DNA of 36,807 nt from Deltaproteobacteria bacterium. GTDB taxonomy: Bacteria; Myxococcota_A; UBA9160; UBA4427. Numbering within the stretch: the first letter of the stretch is position 1; each line of letters begins with the position of its first letter. Positions 1 through 7,660 of the stretch are shown in pieces. The stretch lies in the NCBI GenBank assembly GCA_002709835.1, contig PAQX01000068.1, positions 1-36,807 of the forward strand. The letters are read 5' to 3'. The notes below the pieces were generated by a model. That model saw only the letters and a program-made list of their open reading frames with translations. It did no database searches and was not told where the DNA came from. The position numbers and the translations under genes were made by a program.

Positions 1-103
1 CAGAGCCCCTTCGATCCCACTCGGAACGGCGTAGACGCTGCATCCCCAAACGCGTCTCAAACGCGCTGGGAGAGTACAGAAACCCCGAGGGTCAAGCAAA
101 GGC

Positions 104-139
104 GAGAACGCTCGCGTTTCTTCCTCTCGGAGCGTTCTC
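104..139. terminator. Inverted repeat downstream of dnaN
   Basis: GAGAACGCTC at 104-113 is the exact reverse complement of GAGCGTTCTC at 130-139, giving a 10-bp stem with a 16-nt loop. It lies about 125 bases past the 3' end of dnaN, which reads leftward. On the minus strand the stem is followed by GCCTTTG, only a weak T-run. A second small hairpin, GGCTCG-CCTC-CGAGCC at 243-258, lies right after the dnaN stop but has no T-run on the dnaN strand. Either could end dnaN transcription. Bases 1-264 hold no recognisable gene. Confidence 0.4.
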
Positions 140-264
140 CGGCCCGTGGACCATCCTTCTCGCGCGAGCGAGCTTTTCCCGGGGGAATAGGCCGTCGATC
201 GCAACCTGAACGGTGTTTCGGAGCGTAGGCCGGGCTGCTTTTGGCTCGCCTCCGAGCCGCCGTC

Positions 265-1389
265 TCAGATCCGCATCGGCATCACGACCGCGAGGGTCTT
301 CTCGTCCTCGGGCGGCGTGATCCGGGACGGCGAAAGCTCGTCCTGGAACGCGAAACGGATCTCCTTCATCTGGATCGCGTTGATCGCGTCCATCAGGTAC
401 TTCGCGTTGAATCCGATCGTCAGCTCGTCGCCGGCGTAGTCGACGTCCAGCTCTTCTCGCGCATCGCCCAGGTCCGGGTTGTTCGAGCTGATCACCAGCT
501 GCCCATCGGAGAGCTCGAGCTTGACCGCACGGCTTCGTTCCGACGACAGCAGCGCGACGCGGCGGACCGCCTGGACGAGCGAGTCGGTCGGCAGGACGAG
601 GCTTCGCGTGAGGTCCTTCGGTATGACCTGGTTGTAGTTCGGGAACTCGCCTTCGATCAGCCGCATCACGAGGGTGACGTCGCCCTTTCGAGCGAGACCA
701 CTGTTGTTCGCGAAAGCGAGCTCGATCTCTTCCGCGTCGTCTTCGTCGACGAGTCGCTTCAGTTCACCCAGTCCCTTGCGCGGAATGATCACGCCACTCG
801 CGAGCGCACTCGCGTCGCCGTCGATCTCACGATCGGCGCAGGCGAGCCGGTGTCCGTCCGTCGCGACGAGTCTGATCTCCTCGGTGTCGTTCAACACTTC
901 GAGGTAGACGCCGTTCAGGTTGTACCGGGTCTCGTCGACCGACGCGGCGTACATGGTCCGTTCGATCATCGCCGCCAACACGCCTGCAGAGACGGGAACC
1001 GTCTTCTCCGGGCTGAATTCGGGCAGTGTGGGGTATTCCTCGGCGGCGGTACCGGCGAGGGTAAAGCGACTTCGGTTGCAACGAATCTCGAGGTACGAGT
1101 TTGCCGTCGCTTCGAGCTCGATCTTCTCGTCCGAGAGTTCACGGACGATCTCGAAGAGCTTCTTCGCCGAAACCGTGAGTCCACCTGCTTCGGTGACGTT
1201 CGCTGCGTGTTGGCTGCGAACACCAACTTCGAGATCGGTGGCCGCGAGCTGGAGCTGCGCGTCCTCGCCGGTCGACGGTGCCTCGATCAGTGTGTTCGCC
1301 AAGATGGGCATCGAGTTTCGCTTCTCGACGATCGACTGGATGCGACCGAGACCGCGAAGGAATTCGGCTTTTGTGATCGAGAGTTTCAT
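265..1389 (-). CDS. dnaN: DNA polymerase III subunit beta (sliding clamp)
   Basis: This is the ring-shaped processivity clamp that tethers DNA polymerase III to DNA and recruits other replication and repair proteins in the cytoplasm. The 374-residue product has the full length and layout of the family: an N-terminus starting MKLSITKAEFLRGL, a motif ILANTLIEA, a central YNLNGVYLEV/LVATDGHRLA block and a C-terminal VVMPMRI that matches the usual MPMR ending. The ATG at 1389 is preceded by GAGAGAG at a suitable distance; an in-frame TTG at 1407 would add six residues and has no better ribosome site. The gene points away from rpmH across a 630-bp gap. The usual upstream partner dnaA is not adjacent. 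Confidence 0.97.
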   Translation of the reverse strand: MKLSITKAEFLRGLGRIQSIVEKRNSMPILANTLIEAPSTGEDAQLQLAATDLEVGVRSQHAANVTEAGGLTVSAKKLFEIVRELSDEKIELEATANSYLEIRCNRSRFTLAGTAAEEYPTLPEFSPEKTVPVSAGVLAAMIERTMYAASVDETRYNLNGVYLEVLNDTEEIRLVATDGHRLACADREIDGDASALASGVIIPRKGLGELKRLVDEDDAEEIELAFANNSGLARKGDVTLVMRLIEGEFPNYNQVIPKDLTRSLVLPTDSLVQAVRRVALLSSERSRAVKLELSDGQLVISSNNPDLGDAREELDVDYAGDELTIGFNAKYLMDAINAIQMKEIRFAFQDELSPSRITPPEDEKTLAVVMPMRI

Positions 1390-2019
1390 CCGCTCTCTCT
1401 TCTGCAAGAAGAAATTTGAATATCAGTAGTCTTAGAGAGTGACAGTCGATCGGACAAAACGAGTGCAACCCGGCTCGGAGAAAGGGGTTCCCGGGTCGTC
1501 CGCACACTGTCGGGAATAAGGTCGATCGACAGGGCGAGGAGGGGGTGACGTCACGACTCTGCTGCTGTCCGCAGAGTAACACGGAGAGGCCCCTCCGAGC
1601 GCCCCGTCGTTGCGATTCCACGGCGCCTCCGGAGATTGGCATCGAAGCGTCGCTGAACCGGAGATGTGGAAGCAGAACCCTTGTTTACTGCATTGACAGC
1701 CCGGTCGACCCGCCGGTAAGCTCCCACGCTTCCCCGGTCGACCCCCCTTTCCGACGCGTCGCGGAGCTCCGGCTTCTTCCGGCTCCATTCGGAAAGGCGG
1801 TCTCCGGTCGATTCGAGCTCTGTTTCGCTCGATTCGCCCGATCCGGGGTGGGCTCGCTCGAGCCATTGACTCCACGCGTATTTGTGGTCAGCTGTCCAAA
1901 ATCGCCAGGGCCACCTGGTGAGGTCGCTTTCATTGACTGCGAAACGTACCCGCGACCCGAGATGCGGCGAACCGGAAATCCGACCGGCGCCGACAAAATA
2001 GAAGTGAGGATCCGCCCCG
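1390..2019. other. dnaN-rpmH divergent intergenic region, possible origin area
   Basis: This 630-bp region has no convincing gene. It contains an AT-richer patch near 1405-1445, direct copies of CCGGTCGACC at 1701-1710 and 1734-1743, and CATTGAC three times (1691, 1864, 1931). The first CATTGAC includes TTGACA at 1693-1698 without a good -10 at 17 bp. In many bacteria the origin sits next to dnaN/rpmH, but I did not see any DnaA box close to TTATCCACA. The best partial matches (CTGTCCGCA near 1566, CTGTCCAAA near 1892) resemble the high-GC form TTGTCCACA at 7 of 9 positions. Origin function is therefore only inferred from position. Confidence 0.3.
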
Positions 2020-2169
2020 ATGAAGCGGACATTCCAGCCCAGTCGAATCAAGCGCCTCCGCAAGCACGGCTTTCGTGAGCGGATGAAGACCAAGTCCGGC
2101 CGCGCGATCCTGAAGCGCCGCCGGGCGAAGGGTCGCAAGCGCCTCGCCGCCACCGTCTCGTCCAAGTAG
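2020..2169 (+). CDS. rpmH: 50S ribosomal protein L34
   Basis: Small basic protein of the large ribosomal subunit. The 49-residue translation begins [18 protein letters not shown] and continues [20 protein letters not shown], which is the invariant L34 pattern at its normal length. A GTGAGGA element at 2004-2010 serves as ribosome-binding site about 10 bases before the ATG. It is followed after 12 bases by rnpA, the near-universal rpmH-rnpA pair, and is probably the first gene of the rpmH-rnpA-yidD-yidC operon. Confidence 0.98.
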   Translation: MKRTFQPSRIKRLRKHGFRERMKTKSGRAILKRRRAKGRKRLAATVSSK

Positions 2170-2181
2170 CGGACTCTCGTC

Positions 2182-2580
2182 GTGTCGCCCGACGGGACGA
2201 CCGGCCCCTTTCGGCGGTCGGATCGCCTGCTCGATTCGAGGGATTTTCGGCGCGTGCTGCGCCGCGGTCGCCGACGTGCGTCTCGGGACCTCGTCGTCGT
2301 GCAGGCGAAGAGGCGTTTAAACCCTAATGATTCCAATGACTTGGGATATTCGAGCCGGTTGGGCATCACCGTGAGCCGCAAGGTCGGCAATGCGGTGGTT
2401 CGGAATCGCTTCAAGCGCAGGATCCGGGCATGGTTTCGCGCGAATCGCGAGGAGCTCGCCGCACCCGTCGATCTGGTCGTCATCGCGCGCTCCCCCGCAG
2501 GGAAGCTTTCGCTCGCCGAACTCGATCTCCGGTTGCGAGAACTTCTCAAACTGGCGCCGCTCGAGGTAGGGCATGGCTGA
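2182..2580 (+). CDS. rnpA: Ribonuclease P protein component
   Basis: Basic protein cofactor that binds the RNase P RNA and helps remove 5' leaders from precursor tRNAs. The 132-residue product has the family signature [13 protein letters not shown] preceded by the [10 protein letters not shown] motif, so the conserved RNR block is present. The N-terminus reads [20 protein letters not shown], typical of RnpA. The start is GTG at 2182, only 12 bases after rpmH, with no strong Shine-Dalgarno, so translation is probably coupled to rpmH. Its last eight bases overlap yidD. Confidence 0.95.
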   Translation: MSPDGTTGPFRRSDRLLDSRDFRRVLRRGRRRASRDLVVVQAKRRLNPNDSNDLGYSSRLGITVSRKVGNAVVRNRFKRRIRAWFRANREELAAPVDLVVIARSPAGKLSLAELDLRLRELLKLAPLEVGHG

Positions 2581-2851
2581 CACGCTCGAGATCCGCGGCC
2601 CCGGCTGTGGGGGACATCCGGAAGGAAGGGTCGAGAATCCGGCCCCGGCGTGGGTTCGCCTTCTTTTTCTGGTCTACCGCGGTGTCCTTCGCCCCTTGCT
2701 CGGGGCGGGCTGCCGCTTCTCGCCGAGCTGTTCTCAATACACCGAGGCGGCGATCGCGCGGCACGGCGTGCTTCGCGGCAGCTTTCTCGGGATTCAACGC
2801 CTGCTCCGTTGCCACCCCTTCCATCCCGGTGGCTATGACCCCGTTCCCTGA
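2573..2851 (+). CDS. yidD: Membrane protein insertion efficiency factor YidD
   Basis: Small membrane-associated protein thought to help YidC insert inner-membrane proteins. The 92-residue product carries the hallmark [15 protein letters not shown], the [18 protein letters not shown] segment and the terminal HPGGYDPVP, all characteristic of the family. The N-terminus is about 20 residues longer than in many homologues. The ATG at 2573 lies inside the end of rnpA (8-bp overlap) and has GAGG about 8 bases upstream. Its place between rnpA and yidC is the conserved gene order. Confidence 0.95.
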   Translation: MADTLEIRGPGCGGHPEGRVENPAPAWVRLLFLVYRGVLRPLLGAGCRFSPSCSQYTEAAIARHGVLRGSFLGIQRLLRCHPFHPGGYDPVP

Positions 2852-2904
2852 CGTGGTTTCCGCTCTCGTCCAGCCCTTTTCCGCCCGCTAGAGGTCTCGC
2901 CGTC

Positions 2905-4608
2905 TTGGACCGCAATACCGCTTTCGCTTTCGCGCTCTCGATGCTCGTCTTCGCGGGGTACACCATGTACCAGACGGAGCGTCGGGCGGAGTACGCGCTC
3001 GAGCAGGAAGCGATTGCCCAGCAGGAAGCGGCCGCCGCTGCTGAAGCCGAAGCCGCCGGCTTCGAGGCCAAGGCCCCGAGCGAAGGCCGCGGTGCTGCGG
3101 CGGTCGCAACGCAGCAGGGCTCGCCCTTTGCGCCCGGACCGGCGGTGCTGCCGTCGCGGGTGATCCAGCCGCGGACGTCGACGGTGCGGAACGCGAACGT
3201 GATCGCGAAGATCTCGAATGGTCCTGCGTTGATCGAGAGCTGGGTCCTCCAGGACTTCTTCGAGCGTCTTCCCGGCGGCGATGTCCCGATCGAGCTCCTG
3301 GGCGAGGACCTTTCCGTCTTCACGACGAACGTGGCGGGCGTGTCCGGGGCGAGCTTCGAGACGGCGCGGTTCGAGGTCATCAGCGAGGCGGCCCGCGAAG
3401 TGGTGCAGCGTGCGACGAACGAAGCGGGCACGCTCACGCGGACGATTCGGCTCGACGCGGAGGGCTATGGCTTCGACGTGGACCTGGAATTCCAGAGCCA
3501 CCGCACCGACCCCGTGGACGCTCGGTTCGAGGTCGCGATTCCGGCTCGATCGTCGGATCGGCCGGATTTCCGCGAACAGTCGTTGATCGCGAATCTGCGA
3601 GACGATGGGGTCGAGCGTCACTTCGTGCAGGGCTTTGGTTCGTCCGGCTTTCTCGGTCTCGGCGGCACGGGGCTCGTCGAACGCCCCGAGGAAACCGCCA
3701 GTTGGGCGGGATTCGATGCGCAGTTCTTCAACGGTCTGGTGATCGACGCGAGCGGGCGAGGGCGGTTCGACGTGACGTTCGAGGCGATCGACGCCGGAGA
3801 CAGCGCGCGCGTCATCGCGACGCTGCCGGCGCTTTCGATCGGAACGGGCGGATCGGCTCGTGAGAAGGTTCGGGGTTTCCTCGGACCGAAGACCGAAGCC
3901 GCGCTGTCTGCGGAGAATGCGGGACTGGAAGCGTCGATCGATCGCGGGTGGAGCTGGCTCGAGCCCTTCACTGCGTTCTTTGCCTGGGCGCTCGACGGGC
4001 TCTACATATTCATCCCGAACTACGGCTGGGCCATCATCGTGTTGACGATTCTGGTTCGGATCGGCACCGCCCCGCTCATGGTGCGGCAGATGCGCAGCGC
4101 GGAGCGGATGCGCGAGGTGCAGCCGAAGCTCAAGGCGCTCCAGGAGCGATACGCGGACGATCGACAGAAGCAGTCCGAGGAGATGATGAAGCTCTATCGG
4201 GAGGAGAACATCAACCCGCTTGGGGGCTGTCTTCCGCTGCTGATTCAGATGCCGGTGCTCATTGGCCTCTTCTATGCGCTGCGAACGTCCATCGGACTTC
4301 GCCACGCGCCGTGGATTCTCTGGTTCGATGATCTGTCGCAGCCCGCGACGATGTTCGAAGTGGCCGGGTTCCCGGTTCGGCTCCTGCCGTTGATCATGGC
4401 TGGCAGCATGTATCTGCAACAGAAGATGATGCCCCAGGCCGGCATGGATCCGGTGCAGGCGCGCATGATGCTGATCATGATGCCGGGCATGATGCTGCTG
4501 TTTTCTTACACCTTTCCGTCTGGGCTCGTGCTCTACTGGACCGTGAGCAACATCCTTGGGATCGCGCACCAGTACTGGGTCCGAAACCATCTTCAGACGG
4601 CTTCCTAG
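2905..4608 (+). CDS. yidC: Membrane protein insertase YidC
   Basis: Inner-membrane insertase that integrates and folds membrane proteins, alone or with SecYEG. The product has 567 residues: an N-terminal transmembrane anchor (about 5-22), an Ala/Glu-rich linker (about 30-75), a beta-rich periplasmic domain to about residue 340, and a C-terminal five-helix insertase core that includes INPLGGCLPLLIQMPVLIGL and ends with FPSGLVLYWTVSNILGIAHQ. The large periplasmic domain marks it as the Gram-negative form. The start is a TTG at 2905: it gives the expected MDRN beginning and has GAGG about nine bases upstream. A hairpin at 4681-4708 follows before khpB. Confidence 0.96.
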   Translation: MDRNTAFAFALSMLVFAGYTMYQTERRAEYALEQEAIAQQEAAAAAEAEAAGFEAKAPSEGRGAAAVATQQGSPFAPGPAVLPSRVIQPRTSTVRNANVIAKISNGPALIESWVLQDFFERLPGGDVPIELLGEDLSVFTTNVAGVSGASFETARFEVISEAAREVVQRATNEAGTLTRTIRLDAEGYGFDVDLEFQSHRTDPVDARFEVAIPARSSDRPDFREQSLIANLRDDGVERHFVQGFGSSGFLGLGGTGLVERPEETASWAGFDAQFFNGLVIDASGRGRFDVTFEAIDAGDSARVIATLPALSIGTGGSAREKVRGFLGPKTEAALSAENAGLEASIDRGWSWLEPFTAFFAWALDGLYIFIPNYGWAIIVLTILVRIGTAPLMVRQMRSAERMREVQPKLKALQERYADDRQKQSEEMMKLYREENINPLGGCLPLLIQMPVLIGLFYALRTSIGLRHAPWILWFDDLSQPATMFEVAGFPVRLLPLIMAGSMYLQQKMMPQAGMDPVQARMMLIMMPGMMLLFSYTFPSGLVLYWTVSNILGIAHQYWVRNHLQTAS

Positions 4609-4680
4609 TTTCACGAGGCCTGGTTCAAGGCCTGTGCGCCCCGTATCCGGGCGCCGAACGAACGACGACTAACATCCCTC

Positions 4681-4708
4681 GCCGGATCCACCTTCGATCG
4701 GATCCGGC
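4681..4708 (+). terminator. Terminator-like hairpin after yidC
   Basis: GCCGGATCC (4681-4689) and GGATCCGGC (4700-4708) form a perfect 9-bp stem with a 10-nt loop, followed by CTTTCC. It lies 73 bases after the yidC stop and 69 bases before the khpB start. It could end or attenuate transcription between the two. Confidence 0.5.
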
Positions 4709-4776
4709 CTTTCCGCCGGCGCGTCCCGTCATTCCGAACGCGGCCCGACCTGCGGACCTCAGAAAGAGAGACCGAT

Positions 4777-5700
4777 ATGTACGATCAGCGTCAGGAGCCC
4801 AATGAGTTCGTCGCGGACAACGTCGACGACGCCACCAGTCAGGCCGCGGAGTTTTTCGGGGTCGAGGCCGGCGAACTGAAGGTGGTCGTGGCGGCCGACG
4901 GTGAGATCTTCGGGGCCGGCGGTCGGACCGTGATCGTGGCCGTACCGAAGGAAGTGGCGGCGCGTGGGCCGCGGCCGAGCAGCGGCGACGATCGCGAGCG
5001 CGGTGGCGATCGGGATCGCGCCCGGGGCCGGGGCCGGGGTCGTGGCCGTGATCGGGACGATCGAGGGGATCGCGGAGACCGGGGCGGTCGAGGCCGGGGT
5101 CGGCGCGAGCGAGGCGACCGGGGCGATCGCTCGAACCGAGCGGACGAGGCCCCTCGGGAAAAGCTCGAGCAGGAGCCGCTCTCGGCGGTTGCAGACTCGA
5201 AGGGGACCCCCAAGGGGGAAATCGGGCCGATCGGTGAATTCCTGCTCGGCGCGGTCGAGCGGATGAAGCTCGGTAGTTTCGAGATCTCCGAATCGAGTGA
5301 GGGTGACTTCCTGATCTACCAGCTGAGCGGCCCGGCGGCAGACGCGCTCCAGAGTGGAGATGGGCGCGCTACTGATGCGCTCCAGCTTGTCGCGAACCAG
5401 GTCTCTATGCGCCAGAGCGAGGATTCGCCGAGGATCGTCGTCGATGTCGAAGGCGGCGGGGATGAGCGCGAGCAGACGCTCGGGCGGCTCGCCGACCGGG
5501 CAGTCAAGCGAGCGAAGGAGACCGGACGATCGATCGCTCTGGATCCGATGAACGGTCGGGACCGACGCACGATCCACATCAAGATTCGAGAGGAAGACGG
5601 CGTGGCGACGATGAGCATCGGCGAGGGCCGCTATCGCCAGGTGCTCGTCGTACCGGAAGGCGCGCCGGAATACGACGACGCGGTTTCCGAGTCGTCCTAA
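4777..5700 (+). CDS. khpB: RNA-binding protein KhpB (Jag/EloR family) with Arg/Gly/Asp-rich linker
   Basis: Cytoplasmic RNA-binding protein of the Jag/KhpB family, usually next to yidC and linked to RNA control of cell elongation and division. The 307 residues split into a Jag N-terminal domain (about 8-57), a low-complexity linker built from RG, RD and GD units (about 70-119), a KH domain (about 150-225) and an R3H domain (about 226-291) with the R263-xxx-H267 pair in DRRTIH. The KH GxxG loop reads S193-G-D-G196, so its first glycine is replaced, which may weaken nucleic-acid contact. The ATG at 4777 has AAGAGAGA just upstream. mnmE and mnmG, which often follow, are missing. Confidence 0.9.
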   Translation: MYDQRQEPNEFVADNVDDATSQAAEFFGVEAGELKVVVAADGEIFGAGGRTVIVAVPKEVAARGPRPSSGDDRERGGDRDRARGRGRGRGRDRDDRGDRGDRGGRGRGRRERGDRGDRSNRADEAPREKLEQEPLSAVADSKGTPKGEIGPIGEFLLGAVERMKLGSFEISESSEGDFLIYQLSGPAADALQSGDGRATDALQLVANQVSMRQSEDSPRIVVDVEGGGDEREQTLGRLADRAVKRAKETGRSIALDPMNGRDRRTIHIKIREEDGVATMSIGEGRYRQVLVVPEGAPEYDDAVSESS

Positions 5701-5748
5701 ACCGAAAAGGGCGCCCGCGCTCTTTCTGGCTCCGCCCTTGTGTGGAGA

Positions 5749-5762
5749 GTTCCACGAGGAAC
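5749..5762. promoter_or_regulatory. parS-like site 1
   Basis: GTTCCACGAGGAAC is a palindrome apart from the central pair and matches the parS core form GTTCCACGTGGAAC (ParB binding site) at 13 of 14 positions. First of four sites between khpB and rsmG, just upstream of parA-parB. Confidence 0.8.
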
Positions 5763-5784
5763 GTTTATCCAGCATCACTGGAGC

Positions 5785-5798
5785 GTTCCACGGGGAAC
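5785..5798. promoter_or_regulatory. parS-like site 2
   Basis: GTTCCACGGGGAAC matches the same core at 13 of 14 positions. Its centre is 36 bp from site 1 and 36 bp from site 3. Confidence 0.8.
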
Positions 5799-5804
5799 AT
5801 CGGT

Positions 5805-5847
5805 AGAGCACACCGGGAGCGTTCCCCGTGGAACGCTCCGGTGCTCT
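5805..5847. promoter_or_regulatory. parS-like site 3 within a larger inverted repeat
   Basis: GTTCCCCGTGGAAC at 5821-5834 matches the parS core at 13 of 14. It lies at the centre of a larger inverted repeat: the right arm GCTCCGGTGCTCT (5835-5847) is the reverse complement of the left arm around 5805-5820 apart from two single-base bulges. The structure could also act as a hairpin in RNA and end khpB transcription. Confidence 0.75.
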
Positions 5848-5879
5848 CGCGAAAGGCGGCAAATGTTGCGGGTTGAACA

Positions 5880-5893
5880 GTTCCCTGTGGAAC
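5880..5893. promoter_or_regulatory. parS-like site 4, abutting the rsmG ribosome site
   Basis: GTTCCCTGTGGAAC matches the parS core at 12 of 14 positions. It ends directly next to the GGAG at 5894-5897 that serves rsmG, so bound ParB would sit at the rsmG start and could also affect expression of the rsmG-parAB genes. Confidence 0.65.
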
Positions 5894-5903
5894 GGAGTCC
5901 CGA

Positions 5904-6566
5904 TTGAAAGACGGCGACACTCGAGCACAAACCGAGGTCGCCGTCTTTGCTTTGCTGGAGCGGGGACTGGGATCGCTGCCCCTCGAACCGACTTTCGAGC
6001 AGCTCTCCCAGCTCGCGCAGTTGGTCTCTCTGCTCGAGGACTGGGCTGGGAAGGTCAACCTCACCGGGCACCGCGATGCGCTCGCGATGACCCAGGGGCT
6101 GGTTCTCGATGCGGCCGCCCTCGCTTCCGTTCTTCCCGAGCTGGCGAAAGCCGACCGCGTCGCAGACCTTGGGACCGGGGCCGGATTCCCTGGTCTGCCC
6201 CTGGCGATCCTCTTCCCACAAGCCGAGTACTACCTGGTCGATTCGAGGAAGAAGCGGAATCACTTCCAGCGGGAGGTGCGAAGACGACTCGGCCTCGATC
6301 ATGTCCACCCGATTCTTGGGCGATCGGATGAGGTCGACCAGGTCCCCTGCGACGTGGTCCTCGCCCAAGCCATGACGCAGCCCGAGGTCGCGCTGACCCT
6401 GATGTCGCAATGGGCGTCCACCACGGGCCAGCTTGCTCTCCCCGCCTCAGATGCCGCCACCCCTCCTCGGGCACCAACGGGTTTCGGAACTCCTGAACTC
6501 CGTCATTACCGCGTCCCGGAATCTGAAAACGAGCGTCGACTTTGGATCGTGGCGCCGAATCGGTAG
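5904..6566 (+). CDS. rsmG: 16S rRNA (guanine-N7) methyltransferase RsmG
   Basis: S-adenosylmethionine-dependent enzyme that methylates N7 of a guanine in the 530 loop of 16S rRNA. The 220-residue product has the class I methyltransferase SAM motif ADLGTGAGFPGLPLAI (about residues 88-103), then a YYLVDSRKKRNHF segment, both characteristic of RsmG/GidB. The N-terminus contains the usual LLEDWAGKVNLTGHRD helix region. The start is TTG at 5904, with GGAG ending seven bases upstream. Loss of RsmG function is known to give low-level streptomycin resistance in several bacteria. It stands directly before parA, a common order near origins. Confidence 0.93.
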   Translation: MKDGDTRAQTEVAVFALLERGLGSLPLEPTFEQLSQLAQLVSLLEDWAGKVNLTGHRDALAMTQGLVLDAAALASVLPELAKADRVADLGTGAGFPGLPLAILFPQAEYYLVDSRKKRNHFQREVRRRLGLDHVHPILGRSDEVDQVPCDVVLAQAMTQPEVALTLMSQWASTTGQLALPASDAATPPRAPTGFGTPELRHYRVPESENERRLWIVAPNR

Positions 6567-6620
6567 CCTTCTCTCAGGCGTTTTCCTCTCGCATTCAACC
6601 TCGGCTGTGGTACCCAATCT

Positions 6621-6651
6621 CGGCGGTCCAGCGATCGAAGCGGGACCGCCG
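6621..6651. repeat. Inverted repeat in the rsmG-parA gap
   Basis: CGGCGGTCC (6621-6629) pairs with GGACCGCCG (6643-6651): a perfect 9-bp stem with a 13-nt loop, 60 bases before the parA ATG. There is no T-run after it, so it is as likely an operator or leader structure as a terminator. Confidence 0.4.
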
Positions 6652-6711
6652 CGCGACCGTTCACGGGTGACGGGCGCAGGCCTCGCTGATATCCCGCGAT
6701 CGAGTCCGAAC

Positions 6712-7605
6712 ATGGCCGCGAGCCCGTATGTCATCGCCGTCGTCAACCAGAAGGGTGGCGTTGGCAAGACCACTTCTGCCGTCAATCTGGGCGCTTGCCT
6801 GGCGGCCAGTGAGCGACCCACGCTCCTGATCGACATGGATCCGCAGGCGAACGCCAGCAGCGCATATGGCATCGTGAATGCTGAGCGCCAGATCTACGAT
6901 GCGTTGGTCGACGAAGTGCCGTTGCCCGAATGCGCCTACGAGACGGAGCTCGAGACGCTGCATGTCGTTCCAGCGGGCCGGGATCTCGTGGGTGCCGAGA
7001 TCGAGTTGGTGGGGAAGGAACGGCGAGAGTTCCAGCTGGACCGGGTGATCAAGGCGCTTGGCGAGGCCTACGAGATCGTGCTGATCGACTGTCCCCCTTC
7101 GCTCGGCCTGCTGACCCTCAACGCACTTTCGGCGGCCGATGCGGTGCTCATCCCCCTTCAGTGCGAATATTATGCCCTCGAGGGCCTCGCGAACCTGACG
7201 GAGACCGTCGAGATCGTGCGTCAGCAGCTCAATCCGCGTCTGGGCATTCAGGGCATCGTCCTCACGATGGCGGACCAGCGGAACAATCTTGCTCGCCAGG
7301 TCGAGGCGGAAGTCCGAAGCCATTTCGGGGACAAGGTCTATCGGACCCGGATCCCGCGAAACGTCCGACTCTCCGAGGCCCCGAGCCATGGTCAGCCCAT
7401 CCTTCTTTACGACATCCACTCGAAGGGGGCCGTGGCCTACCAGAAGCTCGCGGAAGAGCTCCTCACCCAGCTCGCCATCACCGATGCGCCGCGTCGGCCC
7501 CCGACCCTCCCGGTCATCGATCACGGTTCGTCCGACTCCGCGCCGGCCCCCCCTTCCGCTGCGCCCCCCACTTCTCGCGAGCCCGACTCGCCGGTTGCCC
7601 GCTAG
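6712..7605 (+). CDS. parA: Chromosome-partitioning ATPase ParA (Soj family)
   Basis: Walker-type ATPase that binds DNA non-specifically when ATP-bound and moves ParB-parS complexes to segregate the chromosome origin. The 297-residue product has the deviant Walker A motif KGGVGKTT at residues 14-21, the A' motif LIDMDPQANAS, and Walker B VLIDCPPSLG. The ATG at 6712 gives the usual short N-terminus before the P-loop; the frame stays open upstream, but that part runs out of frame over rsmG and is not supported. A Pro/Ala/Ser-rich tail of about 40 residues (about 255-297) extends past the conserved fold. It is followed by parB after 55 bases. Confidence 0.96.
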   Translation: MAASPYVIAVVNQKGGVGKTTSAVNLGACLAASERPTLLIDMDPQANASSAYGIVNAERQIYDALVDEVPLPECAYETELETLHVVPAGRDLVGAEIELVGKERREFQLDRVIKALGEAYEIVLIDCPPSLGLLTLNALSAADAVLIPLQCEYYALEGLANLTETVEIVRQQLNPRLGIQGIVLTMADQRNNLARQVEAEVRSHFGDKVYRTRIPRNVRLSEAPSHGQPILLYDIHSKGAVAYQKLAEELLTQLAITDAPRRPPTLPVIDHGSSDSAPAPPSAAPPTSREPDSPVAR

Positions 7606-7660
7606 CTCGTCCAATCCGATCAAGCGTCGCGCCTGAGGTAAGACGAATGGAAGAACGACC

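Noticed and set aside
241..1419. Plus-strand frame of 392 codons opposite dnaN
   Set aside because: dnaN is unmistakable on the minus strand, so this is its shadow.
2833..4614. 593-codon minus-strand frame opposite yidC
   Set aside because: Same GC-bias effect over a clear yidC gene; Arg/His/Asp-rich translation without domains.
6433..6711. N-terminal extension of parA of 93 codons
   Set aside because: It overlaps rsmG out of frame and shows no ParA features. The ATG at 6712 puts the P-loop at the usual place.
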